Shown: positions 10,472 through 25,400 of the stretch, in pieces
Layout of the letters: every line of letters begins with the position of its first letter
How positions within the stretch are numbered: the stretch's first letter is position 1
DNA from: Solea solea
Lineage: Eukaryota > Chordata > Actinopteri > Pleuronectiformes > Soleidae
Direction of reading: 5' to 3'
DNA: 64,000 nt
NCBI RefSeq assembly: GCF_958295425.1
Contig: NC_081154.1
Coordinates: 15,912,938-15,976,937 of the forward strand
The notes under the pieces: generated by a model
The model's input: the letters and a program-made list of their open reading frames with translations, nothing else
What the model was told of the DNA's origin: nothing
Database searches by the model: none
Program-made: the position numbers and the translations under genes

Positions 10472-13400
10472 CTGATAATTGTTGCCTTTGTCCGAGTTCA
10501 GCGACTCCTCTGAGCTGCTGGAGGAGGTGGAGCGATCTGTGCATAAAGAGAGACAAAATGGAGTTAAACAAAGACAATCATGATAATAATGATAATGTTG
10601 AATATTTTCAATTGATGGGTTAAAGTCTCACCTCTGTGCCTCTTGTCTTTATGCTTCTTGGAATGTGAGGACGATCTCTTCTTCCCACTCGTCTTCCTCT
10701 TCTTCTGTGGTGGCTCCTGGTTCTCCTCCAGTAACCTTTTAGTCTTTTTCTTGGCTTTCACCTCCTTCCTCCTACAAAATAGTTAACAAGTAGACCAGAC
10801 TGCTGAGCGGTGCCACTTATCATGCAGAGGTGTGTGTGTGTGTGTGTGTGTGTGAGTGAACAAAAGCTGCCTTAAGCATTTACTCAAGGCCCGTGAGCCA
10901 CATTGTGGCCAATTGTATTCGGCCCGCGAGGTCATTCGTTATGTCTTTCCAGCTTATTTTTCTGACTGACTGATTAGTACCACACTTATCAAGTTACCTC
11001 ACCAGTTAAATAAATAAACAAATTCAATGTGGACTTTGAAAACACAGGGCCGGAACCAGAGGGAGGTTATAAGGGGGCTCAGGCCCTCATTTGTATTTGG
11101 CTTCCTCTCTTTTAGCTTCATATCGAGTAAAAATGATTGAGTACAGCAAATTATTGGCTAAGATACATGTGACTACAGGACTGTTACTGCTGCTCTACTG
11201 AAATACAGCGGAGGAAATCAGGCAAAACAGATGGAAATGGACAATGGAAAATTATTAGTTTGGAAGTTTTTGTTATTTGACCTCATCTGGCCCTCGACTT
11301 GGACACAGATTTTCACTTTGGCCCCCCTCTGTTATTGGGTTTGACAGCCCTGGTTTAAAGGATACAGGATCTGTGCATTTAAGGACGATAGATCAGGCGT
11401 ACAGTCCACTCCTCCTGACTATCTACCAGTGCTTCTACAATATGTTAGTTTAAACTCTGCTTTATCTCTTCATTACACAGCATTTTATGACTAGAAACTT
11501 CCCTTTGTCACCCACTAATTCTCCAGCACCAAAGTCCAGAGAGAAAATCAGTGTTTAAAGCTCAAGGGGAAACGGGAGCACTTGGTCTACTGATGGCTCC
11601 TTTGCCAAGTTTTTGTCACTGGGGTAAATGTGAACAAAACAATTCTAAAACTGAAATGACAAATTAACACATTTGATCTTACGGCGCTGGAGGCACCGGT
11701 GGCTCAACAACTGTTGTGTGCTGTGATGTAAAATTGTCTATTTTCTCTATGGACTTTGGTGCCGTGTTACAATTAATGTTCCTGTCAGCGGAGTCTGTCT
11801 AACAGTGAGATAAAGAAGAAAACACATTTATATCAGTGATATCAGTACCTCATATAGTAAACACTTCAAAAACGTAATATTTAAATAAGAATAATTATAT
11901 ATGTTATAAACACTATGGAGAAGATTATTATTCAATCTTGCTCTGTGTGGTTACAATGACGTTGATATTTGAATTCTGAAATGTAATAAATTCATATATG
12001 AGTGAAATGTCTGCATAAAATCTCAAGGCAGCTTCCTCAAGGTTTTCCCGATAACAAACAGACAGACAACCTGAAAAGCCTTGGAAATCACGATATTCAT
12101 GACGAGATGTGACTCACGAGGCGTGAATTCCAAATTCCCCGCTGCTGCTAAATGTGTAGCGAGTGTCCACAGAGACCTGCTCTACTTTCAGCAGATGAGT
12201 GCACACCTTCAATCAATCTTTACAATCACTTATGTTGGTGGTGCGGAGGGGGAGCTTCATCCTAAATTCAGTAATGCATTATGGGTAAAAAAAAAAGAAA
12301 GAAGAGGGGTTGGCTTACTTGTGATGATAGTTGAGTTTGAAAGAGCATTCAGGGCAGAGTCCTGGAAGAGAAGCAACATGGAGGCATCAGCAACAGCTGG
12401 ATTTTGGTTAGGTTATTATTAATATTATTTGCCAGGAAAAGCACTTGTGTTACTGATCACAGTGACGATGAACATAGGTGTGAATATCAGTGTTTTTCTG
12501 TATGTTGTTCCTGTGATACACTGGTGAACAGTTGTCAGATGGGATTGGCTCTAGGATTCGTGATTGTCAAGCTTTTCTTTATTTGAAAACAGCATTTTAG
12601 ATTTTGCGTCCAGATTAGTGTTTCGGCTCGGTATTTGAAGAAATTTGCATCCAAACTTATGTGCCTGGAAACCCTGGGTACACTGGGCATGTGCGTGCCG
12701 GAGACAACAGTAAGCTGCTTCTCTCCTCTGACGTTGTTTGCTTAGTTTTTAGAAAATACTACTAACCAGAAACCAGCCAATAAGGAAATGCAGGTAACTT
12801 TGTCATTGTTTACAAAGGTCTTAGTTTCTGTCCATCCAGCAGCATTGGGGGTTTTCAACATAGTCAACTGAACTTTCTACAAAACTATCAGACTGGACGG
12901 AAAGTGAGGGAAAATTCAGACGTCTGGAAACTTTAACTTGTTGAAGCCAAAGAAAAAGCCTTTCATATGTACTTTGGGCAAGGGCCTTGCTGCATAAGTA
13001 CCGCCATCTTGTGCCGACATGTTTTTTACTGCAGACCGAAAGGACGTGCATTTTGAAGAAATATTAAATTAAATTAAATTAAATTAAATTAAATTAAATT
13101 AAATTAAATTAAATTAAAAAGCTCTGCTCACACTCTGCAGTCTCACCAGTTGTCACAGATTCCTCCACACTGGAAAGGATCCTGCACATTCATGATATCA
13201 GACAAATGTTCACACTCCGGGGGTTAGCCAGGCCACATTTCATTACTCCGAAAACACTAGATTAAGAATAAGTACAAGCTGGGAAACATGACTTTTGTTA
13301 ATGAGGAGACGTGACCTGTTGAGCTGGTGATTGTGCAGAAAGAGCTCATCATTTCATGCTTGGCTGAGTTGACTATGACTGGTGGGTCTTCTAATTATGC

Positions 13401-16400
13401 TAATTATGCTAACAGGATTTTCTGCACTATGATACCTGAAGGAGGATTATTATGAGCTGGGTCTTAGACAGGAAACCCCAGCAGGCCTTAACCACACACA
13501 CACACACACACACACACATCTACCAAGGATGTTATGTTTTTGGACACGTTTGTCTGTTTGTTTGTCTCACTGTGAGCAGCATAACTCAAAAAGTACAACA
13601 TGGATTTTAATGTCATTTTCTGGGGATGCAGGTTATGGCCCGAGGAGGAATTTGATTTTGGTGTTGCTGTTGTGCAGGTTTGACATCTCTGAGTGTGTTC
13701 TCTGGTTACTTATTATTTTTAATGATTTTTAATGTAGCTTACTGAGTTTGACGAGCGCATTCCTCTTCTCGCTGCATTCCACGTAGGCAAAATTCACCTC
13801 CCAGCTTTTCAGGCCTTCCTGCTTCTCACAGCGTTTGTTTCCACACTGGAACTGACCTGCAAAGACGACAAGAGCGCGGATTATATACACATGGATTATG
13901 CAAGAGCATGGATTATACACATACAAACAAGAGATGGGGATTTCTAGCAAAAAACCTTGTTGAGAATATTAGAATATCCTAAACCCTAGCACATGAGAGC
14001 TGGCAAAAGCAATGCAGGTTTCACAGCTTTCAATGAGGTGCATTCAAAGAACCTTGTAAATGTCACCACCTTGGCAAAAATACATGGGAGTCCATTAACT
14101 AAATGCATGCCACTGCCACCTTGTGGTAACAGATGCGGCACAAGTAGGTAAGTCTTTTTAATCAGTGCAATCAAATGTATTACAGCGTTGTATATTTTTA
14201 AAGGAATTCTAAATCTTCAAATGAATAATACAATCACTTATATAAACGTATGAAGTCTAAATTGAAAGGGCCACAGAGCTCTGACAGTAAATGTACAATT
14301 ATTCTGGGGTTATAAATAAAAAGAATGAATGAAAAAAAAAAACATACAACAGAATACAAGTAAAAAGGGGGAAAATGTTTATTTCAGGATGGAAATACAG
14401 ACTGACATGCAACCTCCAAGCCCCACTGCTCTCCCCGCCAAATTCCATCTTATCCCACTACTCCTTCTCATCTCCCTCTCCTCACCTCGCCTCATTTCCT
14501 CAGGCTTCCCTCCAGCCATTGCACAGCCTGCCTATTATCCCTAGAGGAGCTTAAAGTGGAATTGATCTGGTCTCGGGGGTTCCTCCAGATCGTAACAGAG
14601 GGAGCGAGTGCGTCAGATGGGACGCCTGCCCTCACCTGTTTGAGATCGAGATGAGGAAAATATTCAGGTGCGGTGATGCTGGCTGTAATGGCTCTAAGCC
14701 ACTTGGGGCAAGAGGGCAGACTTTCCCTTCACGTGCCGCGTTAGATTAAAATCCTATGACGTCAGCTGGCCACGGTTTGTGTGGTTTATTTGTGGTGAAA
14801 TAAGGGAATACCTACTTTAACTTAGCATGCAGGTGCTGCTAGATGTACAACACTGAGCTGTATTTATTATTGATTTTTCTGCACCAGGCCTGACACAGCT
14901 GGGATTTTTTTTCTATGAATTTTAAAGTCTAGACCTGCTTACCTGAATGATTCTACTCTTGACCTAACAGATTTTTTCCGGCATCACATATTTGCTTCTC
15001 TAAATTGAGGACAGTCACATTTAGGATTGATTTTAAGATTGTTTCATTCACTTTTAAACTTAAGACTTAAGATCCTTTAACTAACAATGTCGCTTTCACA
15101 TCATGTTGTCACCACGTTGTCGATCCACTGATGCCTCCATCAGTAAGTTAAAGTGAGTCATTGTGTGACCTCTGTGTTCTTAATTCTTCATTTGAGTTCA
15201 ATCCAAGTGACACAAACTTCCCTAAAAGGCAGAAGTCAAGCAGCAGCTCCCGTGTCCCAAGACCAGCTAAAAATGCTGAAATTATCCATGGACTCTGGTA
15301 TGTGAGACTTGTCATTGTCACAAAACATTTGCCTTATGAAGGTCAAGCACTGAAAGGTTGTAAATACATAATTCATTACGTGTTGAACTGTGTTCAGGGT
15401 TTTTCTTTGTTACGTTGATTCCCCTCATTCCTTCACACCTGCCTCATGAAAATAGACGTGCAAAGTATTCTTCTGAGAACTTCAAAAAAGATTTCTTTCT
15501 TTTTATTTTAATGCATTTTTTACAATGCTGCTACCAAACACTGAAACATTCCCAACAACCCTGGAGCATGATTAGTTCAGGCCAATTGAAAATGCCAGCA
15601 TATGCCTTGAAATCCTTGGTGACAATGACAAGCCAGCATGACACTGAGCTGAGAATCCTGTCCTGTTGGTCAAGCGTTTGTGATGTTGTTGGTATCAACA
15701 TCACAAACACTCACTCACTCAAATAAAAAAAGTCAATCAAATACATCCACTTTATCTACACACACCAGCTTTTATCTGTAATGAAAGGAAATAAAGGCTT
15801 GTGCTTTGCCTGCGTGAATCTGAATGCCCTTGAAAAGGGTACAGAGTCCCTTTACTGCCACAGAGTCAGTGTTAAATGTAAATGAATGTGATCTATCTGA
15901 AGGTTACAACACAGAGTGTGAATGTGTCTGACCCTCCAGCTACTCATGACGGCAACACCGGCAGAGCGCAGTCAATGGGAATGCGTTACTAGGCAACGTC
16001 TGTGATGAAATAAATGTCAAAAATCAAATATAATCAAGGCCGGGGAAACAATTCTTTGCTTATTTCTCATCTTTTTTTTTGCCCTTTGGGCACCACACTC
16101 TCCTACATGAAAGACAATTAACACTTTCTAGGCAGTGGTGGTGAAAACGGGGCCACAGAGGGCATACCTCTCATACACAAGCTAGTACAAGTCTTCAGTG
16201 TGCGGGGGGGAATCTCACCACTGTTGGATATCCTCACACATCAGGTGAGTCCCATGTGCAGCATGGACAAAGCTTGACACCCCGTTAGCTGAGTAAACCT
16301 GTTAGAGACAGGGAACTCTTGTCCTCCTGCGTCAATGGTTACTAATGTCACCAGCCAACAGATGGCTGCGTGATTAACATTCAATGGATGAAGTCTAAGG

Positions 16401-19400
16401 CCGGTGACCCGCATTACCAGTGCCCTTTCACTAGTCACACTTAAAAGGTCACAGAGGATACACTATTATGAAACAACGTCGTTTTTTTTAAAGAAAAGTA
16501 GTCAAACTGGAGAAGCTTAGGAAACTGATTTGACTAAACTGGTTACGCACTTTACTTTTACTCATTTGTTGAACGGGATAGTTCTTTAAGGAAGACTGAC
16601 AATGTCACGTGTTGTCCAGTGTGTAGTGACATCTACTGGTGAGAATGCAAAATACCTCCCTTTCCACAGTGTGAACTATGGTGGCTTTCACATAAAAGAA
16701 AGGATGTTGTGCTTCTTTATCTGCATTCAAAATGTGCAAGTCATGCTCTGGCCAGTTTGTCCTTCCAGGGCTGCTGTAGAAATATGGTCAAGCAAGATGG
16801 CACCCTCTGAAATACCTATAGGACAAATGTTTATTCTATTTTAAGGCAATGTAGCACATGTATGAACTTTCAACCCCTGTGCAACATTTCTGTCAAAATT
16901 TAAAGGAATCTTTAGTTCACATATACTTAGAAGTGTCCTTAAAATGCAGTTTATAGATTAACTTTGTTTTATACAATTATACTTAATTGTTTGAAATTAA
17001 CAATTTGTAAAGGCAAAGCTGCAATGAAGTCCTTGACTTAAAATTGATGTAAAATAGCTCTGTATTCCAACAACTATCACTGAGCTAGGGCGGTGTTTCC
17101 CAAACTGTGGGACCCACTTTTTAAAGGTGGCAAACTATCACAACATCAATCGCGAGTTCCAAGTAAACTTCATTTTATAAACCTTAACCTAACCCTAACA
17201 TATACACCTCAATCTGAACTAAAAGGTTGGTGTTAAGTGGAAATTTTTTTTGGGGGGCCAAAAAAAAAACCTGTGGCTCCCATTCCAGTGTTTGGGAAGC
17301 AGAGTATAGAGTGTTAGCTCAGTGACATGGGGTCTCTCGGGCTTAGACAGTAAATCTAGGAGAAACCTTTCCAGTGCCTGCCAACACTTTATCCAATCAG
17401 GAGCCAGAACTCCTCAAAGAGGCGGTCCTCTCCGTTTGTGGGGAGGACCTCAGCATGTTATGCCTTAAATTCTTCATTTCATTTGGAGAGGCCTGGACTA
17501 AAAAAAAAATCAGTGGAAAGTGTGTCAAGTGAAATTTGTTACATAAAAATGTGGCTGTGTGCGGTGCTCATTTCCAAGAAGCGGACTATGTTCCCAGGGA
17601 TTTGAAGTTGAGTTGAAGACGGGATATCGTAGCCTGTCCTGTGTGAGACTAGTGGCTAATGAGGTTCCTTCAATCCACACAGACTGACTCAAGTCTCTCA
17701 GAAAGCTTGCAATCATGTGCGATATTTACCGAGCCTGTGAATTCGGCGCTGTTTTCCAGCTCTCGGTGCTCGCCGCCCTCTCCTCCCTCCTCCAGCCTGA
17801 TCTAAAGGTCGACCACCTTTAATAAATCCTGAGCCTGTGGGAAACGGATCAACACCCGCTGCCCCGAGGCAGAGTTTTTCAAATACGGGGAATGTAAAAG
17901 GCAACCAAAGGGCTGCCTCTATGACCACACAGTCCCACCTCTGACTCCGGATCAGAGTTAGCCTTTTGAAGTCTGTATCTCACATTGACAAGCAGTGCAG
18001 ACGGCTGACCTCGAGTTCAACGCTCATTTTAACTCTACAACTTTTGTTTACCCCCACAGCAGCCCGTTAGCTAAGTAGACAAAGCAGCACTGCATGCCAC
18101 AGAGATTATGTTTTATACAGTGTGCATCCAAAGGCTTGATTTTCATCCCCCTCTCTCTGTAGAACACTGTGAGTATTAATAAAACAGACATCTGCACTTC
18201 TATTGTTAGACTGGACACTCTGAAATCTTTGCAGGCGCTAGGCTAATGAGCTGTCACTTCTATAGGCAGCTACACACTGAGCACGTCTGTACTGTCCCTT
18301 TCCAACATGAAAGAAATGTGATGAGATCCTTGTTTTTGGTACTAAGACGGTGGTTCTACATGATATTTCTGTTGGAGAAAAAGTCTGTGGGCATCTTATG
18401 ATATGACTGCTGATTTGTCATACAAGCACCTACAGTTCACCAACACTGACCACTGCAGCAAAGCAGATGAAGCGGAAAGCTAACAGTGTTTTATTCTTGC
18501 ATCGCAGTCACAATAACAGTGGTTAATGCCAGTAAAGGCCCATTTGTACTCCATTTCCATCTGTTTTACATCCGTCCATCCCAAACGCTACCTCTCTTGC
18601 CACCCTACATGCATCTTTTACATCGGTATGGACGTTACCTCCTCTAGAGGGCAGTGTCGAGCACCAAGTCGCAAGGCATCAACAAACATGGTTACCATTG
18701 AAGAGGTTATATGATTGTGCTTGATCTGAAATCTACAGGAACGCTAGCGGATTTCGCAGATAAGTCGTCCCATTAATGGGGAATTTTACTCGTTGGCGTT
18801 GCCAGTGCCCCTCGACCCACAGCTTGCCAGCGAGTGAAGCCGAGCACCTGGAAGTCACTCTCTGTTTCCTGGCTGCAGAGATAAGCCGGCAAGCTCTGGC
18901 AGCCAGTTTTAAACACCTCTATAGACTCCTATTGGTCGTTTTCCAGACTGATTTGACTACTGGCTCAATACTGCCCCCCGCGGTTTCCGGTGGTATTGCT
19001 ATGTTTCGTCCGTCACCATAAGCGCCTGTGTGCGATGACATTGATGAAATGAATGCAACGTACGGACGAAAAGGCTCCGTCCGTCTCCGTCTTTTGGGTA
19101 GAGTATGAATCTAAATGCCGGCAACAGGAAGTATGGGCGTGTCTTAGAGCTCTGTTTGGACGCCATTCTGTTTGACTTTAAACACATATAAATGTGATCT
19201 GAATGGCTGGTGCCCGTGCTGCCACTTGGAAAGTTGAACATTTTAAAATGTTTGCGTCTTGTAACCAGAATAATGCCAATGGATCCAAAATGCAGTTACA
19301 CAAGACATGCATGGCTCTTCTGTGTGGAGATGCCTTTTCTCACTGTGTATGTGTGTGTGGTCGTCTCCAGGTTCCTCCAACATTCCAATGACATGCAGAT

Positions 19401-22400
19401 TGGGTTAAGTTAATTATAGACTCTAAATTGACCGTGGATGTGATTGTGAATTGTTGTTTGTCTCTTTATGTTGGATCCTGATAGTCTTCCTCTCTCCTCC
19501 TGATTTGCTTAAGCTGACCGTGTGACCCTTTAAAAGACAAGCAGTGTCAATAATGGACCTCAGTCTGTAGCCTCATTACTTGAAATACAGTCACTTATTT
19601 CTGTGAAGTTCAGGTAGTACATTATTATTTGTAGAAACCACACACATCAAAGAGCCCAACAGGAAATCCATACAGAGTACAATCCTTGCCAATGGTGGAA
19701 ACCAGGCTGAGCTAAAGCAAGTACTTAAAGCAAATGGAAGGGTTTACCTTTAAATTGTCCCTTTTTTTTGCGCTTAAAAAAAGAACATTAGGGGAAACTG
19801 CCGAGTGGGAATGGGAAATGCTCATGGGTTAGTGGAATAGATGCTGTATATAAACATGTGTCTTATGATGGAGCAAAGTAAGAAAGGGTGAAGTAGTCAA
19901 GAAAGAGCAAGTTGAAATAAGTGGGGGGGGGAAATGCCGTCACAGTCTGAAATCCAGAAAAGGAACAAAAACACAGAACATGTAAGTCACAGAGTCTGAC
20001 TAACAGTGCTCCTTACACAGAGGCATCAGAGGTCAGTCGAGCCTGATCCCTGCACAGCAAGTGCAAGTGAGCGTGTGCTGGCAAGTGTATATAAATCAAA
20101 GAAAAGACCTTTGATTGTCCATTGACTTTGACAGCAAACCCACTCAAAATAAGCATGGCCTCGACAACCTTTGGCCTTAGACCTGCGACTGACAGCAAGA
20201 CTAAAAGGTCAATGTACAAAAGGAGGGAAACACAGTAAAACATGACTTGGAAAACATGCATGAGCTTAAAATTCTTCTGCTCCAGTAAGAAAGACTTAGG
20301 GCAACAGTAGCTCAGTGGCAGAGCGAGTCGTCTTTCCCCATGGAGCTGAGTAGGTTATAGCTGCTGCAGCTCTTCTTTTTAGCTTTTCTACTATGTTTAC
20401 TAAAATTAGTGACAGGAAATGGAAAATCTAATTGACGGTGCACAAGCAACCATGTTGCAACATGCTTGAGCTCTGTAGCTCTGGAACACAGCCACAACCT
20501 TAGCTCTGACAAAGAACAGAAAGAACACGTTCAAAGACAACATCCCATCGCTGACATGAAAACTCAAATTGACTGGATACGGATTCCAAAAAAAGTCCTT
20601 TACTCCTGAAAATCGACATTTCATTCTGAATCCCTGACTATCATTAAAGCTGTACCATGTCACTTTGGAATATAAACGTCAAGTGACGTTCAAGCCGCCA
20701 TCAAATGAGTTCGCACAGTGCTGCGGAAGCTCCACGCAACTCTCTTGTGTTTTTCACTATAGCGGGCGTTTAGAACTTGTGTCGCTCCCGGAAACATCGC
20801 AGTCACAGAATTAGACACACCGAAGCTTCATATGACGCACTTCTTACAGTGTTCCTACCCTCTCACCTCACTTATACAACGTAAACACAGAGGCAAAGGC
20901 TCCATTCTCCCAGTTACATGTCACAATCATTCTGTAGCTGTTATTGAAGGTAAAAATGTGCTTTACGGTACATTCGTGGGAGCCCTCTTCCCTTCATATA
21001 CTACGGGAAGAAATCACATAAATCTTTCGAGAGAATGAATGTTTGAAGAAAAACATCATCTTCAGAAATTCCTTCAGAGAGCCCCTTAGGGAAATATGGC
21101 ACAAACTCTTCTCTTGTGTAAAACCTTTCCCTTTGCTTCGACATTATTCTCACTCGACACACTCCTACATCCCACATCAAGCAGGTCAGTGCGCTGTGTA
21201 ATCCACTTGATTGGGTGAAGAGTTGTCAGCAACTAATACCAACATGACCTGAAGTGCACAGAGAGCAGGAGATGCTAAGAGGATGATTTACGGAGAAAAA
21301 AAAGAGAAAAGAAAAAAGGTGATCATGGCAGACTGGAGGTGCAATGCACCTAAAAGTAGTTTTTAAATTCAAATCTGTTTAAACCCTTTGTGGGGTTGGG
21401 TCATCTGGACTAACTTCTTGGTTCTTAGACCTTGACTTGTGTGTCTTCATCGGCCCTCGAATCAAATCAAACTCCGTCACGCCGGGTCTGTGATAATTAC
21501 TCCGCCTTTAACTTGAAACAAACAACCTCTCGATGATTCCTTAGCTGTGAACGAGGACGGTGAGATCCCACCTTCCACAATTAGATTAGTATTGATTGGC
21601 TGGTGTGTTTAATGTCCCGGGCTTTGACGGTGCTTAAGAGGTATTTCTCTGGGGAATCATCAATGTGCATAAATCACAGATGTGATGGCCCAGGCGAAGT
21701 GCCTCTGACCCCATCTAATCCCACTTCCTGTGGGGTATTGCTACAGGGGATGAACAGTAAGAGATCAGGATTACCCAGTCTTAATCTGGAACAATATATT
21801 GGCTTAGTCAGTTTTCTCAGACGTGCTGTGTACATTTGTAAGGCCGTGTCGGTGTGGACATGAGCAAATTTGAAAATTAAAATGTGTGGGTGTGTGTACG
21901 TGTGAGGAAACGTTTACTGACCAACAATGTTCTGGCTAATTCTGACACTTTTAAAGTGTTGTTTGAGTGTGAAAACATGTTGTTTTTTGCTATATAGATA
22001 CAATTAGGTTCAGGTTAGAGTGTGTGTTTCTGTGTGTGAAGGCAGCTTTACACTCTGTGATGCTATTATATTGCCTTTCCTATGAATATATGTCACTGTC
22101 ACGGGAAGGAGCGGTGGACAGCGAGGAGGTGTCGTGCAAATTGTGAGCAAATAATAAACAGCACTTGTCAAAGCGCTGCCAGAGTCTAAAGAAAAAGGCT
22201 CCATCAGGAGTGCAAAGATGGAATGAGGTTGTTTCCCTGACTGATAGACTTGTGCAGGTGAAGCGAAATGAATTAGGTACGTGTCTATTTGTGTGAATCG
22301 TGATGAATTGTTTACTGAATGGCTTGTGTAGCCTGCCGGTGTTTGGAGAGACAAAGTCATTGAGAAAACATGCAGGGAATTCAGCGAAAAGGTCAAATAT

Positions 22401-25400
22401 CTGAAAGGGCTGTCTGACAAAAAGCCAATAAGAGAGAGCAAAGTGGACCAGGCCTATTTATGCAACAGCACTGAAGTCATTTGTCCTTTTCTCTGTCGCC
22501 ATCTAGTGGATGAAGCGAGAAACTGTTTTGTGAGCTTGTTGGTGAATTCATTCCTTTTTTTTCGTTTCCCAAAATCTTTCTGTGGCACTTTTCACCTGCT
22601 GTGCAGCATCTGCGAGCAGCAGAAGCTGCAACAATGAATCGAGAAGTAATCAATTACTGAATTGACTGCCAACTCATTTGACAATTAATCACTTTGATTT
22701 TATAAATAAATAAATAAATAAATAAAAACAGCTGCTGTAATTCCAGCTTCTCAAATGTGAGTAAGCGGTTGTTTCTTTGCTCCTCTACGACAGTTAAATG
22801 AATATTTTTAATTTAATGGCAAAACACGTCTGAGCACAGTGCCATTTTGAGATTTAGATTTCCGTAAGAGATCTTATGTACCAAACAACATAAATGAATC
22901 AAGCGTTACTAAATAACATAAAGCTGATGATGAAAATAATGGATAGTTATTACGTGTATCAACAGCAGTGGTGCAACTATTAATCGATTAGTAAGTTAAT
23001 TCGGGGTGGGAATCACAAGGTACCTCACGATACGATACATGGACCACGATACCAATAATATCATAATACAACGATTCTGTGATAATCGATATATCATACA
23101 GCAATCATCAAGCGATACATCACAATATCTGTCGAACTGAAGAAAACAAAAGGTAAAAGTGCAGGGTTTCTCTATTTATTCACAACATAGAGAACAAAGT
23201 CCATAAAGTCTATTCATTTGAGCAGCGCCACCATGAGGAGACATGAAGTAGTGACGCGCGGTGAGTGAAACTGACAGGGACTGTTTACTTTAGAGCGCCT
23301 CGCTCTGGCGTATTGATTATCACATTGCACGAGGAAGGACAACAATATATCACCAAATCAATAGTTTGACCCACCCCTTCATTGTTGATTAATTGGTTTG
23401 AGTGTTTGTTTGTTTTGTTTTTAAATAATTAAAACAAGCTTTCTAATTTTTCAGCTTGTTAAATGTGAATATTTTCTGGTTTCATTGCTCCATATGACAA
23501 AGAAATCATTAAAACTGAATCATTTGGGTTTGTGGACAAAACAAGACAATCTAGAAAACCATCATTTCCAGGTTTGGTAAACGCGTTACTTATTCTTACA
23601 GACTAGAAAACATTAAAAATGTGAAAACATTTAGACATGCACAAACCGAGATATTACCACAATGATGGGAATATTTCATACCTTTTCCAGAGACAACTTC
23701 ATTCTCAGTCCGCCAACGAAATCCAAACTGTTGGGTAAAAAAGAAATAAATCACGCATTACTTACATGAAATCACTGACAATAAAACAGCCACACACACA
23801 CACACACACAACAGATTTGCCGTTGTTTGGTGTCAATTATTCCGTTTGAACCTTTCAGCACAGTGTGAATTAAGAGATCTGAGAGAGAATGATTTTCTAG
23901 CCTAATGCAGCTTTAAGAAATACATCTAGGGCTGCAACTAACGATTGCTTTCATAATGGACTAATCTGTCGATTATTTACTTTGTTTCGTCTGTAAAATG
24001 TGAAAATTGTTCATCTGTGTTTACCAAACCTGGAAATGATGATGTTCTCACATGTCTTGTTTTGTCCACAAACCAAATGTATTCAGTTTTAATGATTTCT
24101 TTGTTACAGGGAGCTAAGAAACCAGAAATCAGTCACATTTAATAAGCTGAAAAATCAGGAAACCCTCCACTCAATATATCGATTGTCAGCTCAGTTGACG
24201 ATTAACATCCATAACCTCGTCTTTACTTTGACTTTGAATAGTTTATTTAAAAAAAACTGGACTGAGTGAACCAAACTGGCTGTGTGAGAGTTAAGGTTTG
24301 AATTGTGCGTCTTATATTTTACACTATTTTTGACCTCTAGTGACTGTGGGTCAAACTGGCTGTGTTGCGCCATGCACGACAACATCACAGCCTCAGATAC
24401 GACACGATCTTTCATCAAATATATATATTTCAGTGTAGCATCATTAAGCCAAACAGTGGAGTTATGGAGTCAAGAGCGCGTCGCCCTTGCCTTGGGTTTT
24501 AACATTATTGTCGGATTAACCCTTGGATTCACAACAGAACAGCCCTGTGGTGACAAGAGACAGAGCACTCTGCTGACACATATGATGGTGGAGGATATTA
24601 GTGTTGGATTTATGAAATTTTAACCTCAATTTATGGCACCACCACTGAGACAATTAATGTTGTTTCGGAGCGCGCTGCAAACAATTGATCGTCCTGTTGT
24701 CCTGGCAGTCCTGGACGGCAGAGGTGTCTATGCTTACTCTTATTTTCTCTCACTCCCGTTTTGTAAGTTGGTTTCAGCTCATGAGAATTGATGATTCACT
24801 TGATCTATTTTTTTCCCCCTCTCTCTCTCTCTCTTTCTCTCTCTGGCGCTGCAACAGCTCTGTTTTCATAGCGGGGATTAATAACAGTCGCAAAACAGGT
24901 ACAAGAATTTACAGTGTGTTTTCAGTGATATGTGTCTGTAAAGTATCCGCAGGTCCGTTGCTCCACACGGGTCTACTTAATCACGCAAACACTGCATTGT
25001 CAGATAGCGTCATTTTATGTGTGCTACTGGAATTAATTAGTGTCTCGAAACTGCTACCAAAAAAACAGCTCGCCAGTCCCTTAATACACCCACATGCATA
25101 AGAGCCACATCATATATTTTCTTGTTTTAAACTGGCTTTTTATTTATTTATTTTTTACTGATGTGCTCACTAACGATCAGACAACCTAAGCTAATTGTTA
25201 TGCGCTGTCTCACTGGGGCAACCTTGAGATACAGAGGCACACACAAGCTGCCAGCAGGGACACAAGGAGAAGCTGATATTAGCAAGAAAATCTACTCCTG
25301 ATTAAGTCAACAACACCTTAAAATATGTTTGACATTTTTTTTTCTAACAGGAAGCTGCAGTTTGTGTCACTTCGATTTTACATCATGATCCACAGCTGCC

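Larger units (their letters stand above)
13857..23681 (-). other. fra10ac1: large fra10ac1 intron between exons 8 and 9
   Basis: At 9.8 kb this is the longest intron of an otherwise compact gene. It holds MITE remnants (15110-15320, 17092-17302, 20640-20840, 22969-23640), a tRNA-like SINE piece (20298-20345), and mixed-GC stretches at 14540-14790, 17700-17960, 18770-19150 and 21540-21770 that could be conserved noncoding DNA. No open frame in it resembles a known protein. Confidence 0.6.

Noticed and set aside
17180..17200. Telomere-like 'ccttaacctaaccctaac' stretch
   Set aside because: Only two to three imperfect units inside a hAT-like MITE, not an interstitial telomere array.
20298..20345. 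tRNA gene
   Set aside because: Only an A-box is present; no B-box, anticodon stem or acceptor pairing.
22010..22441. 143-codon minus-strand frame
   Set aside because: No family motifs, no splice sites fitting the gene around it, and composition like surrounding intron.
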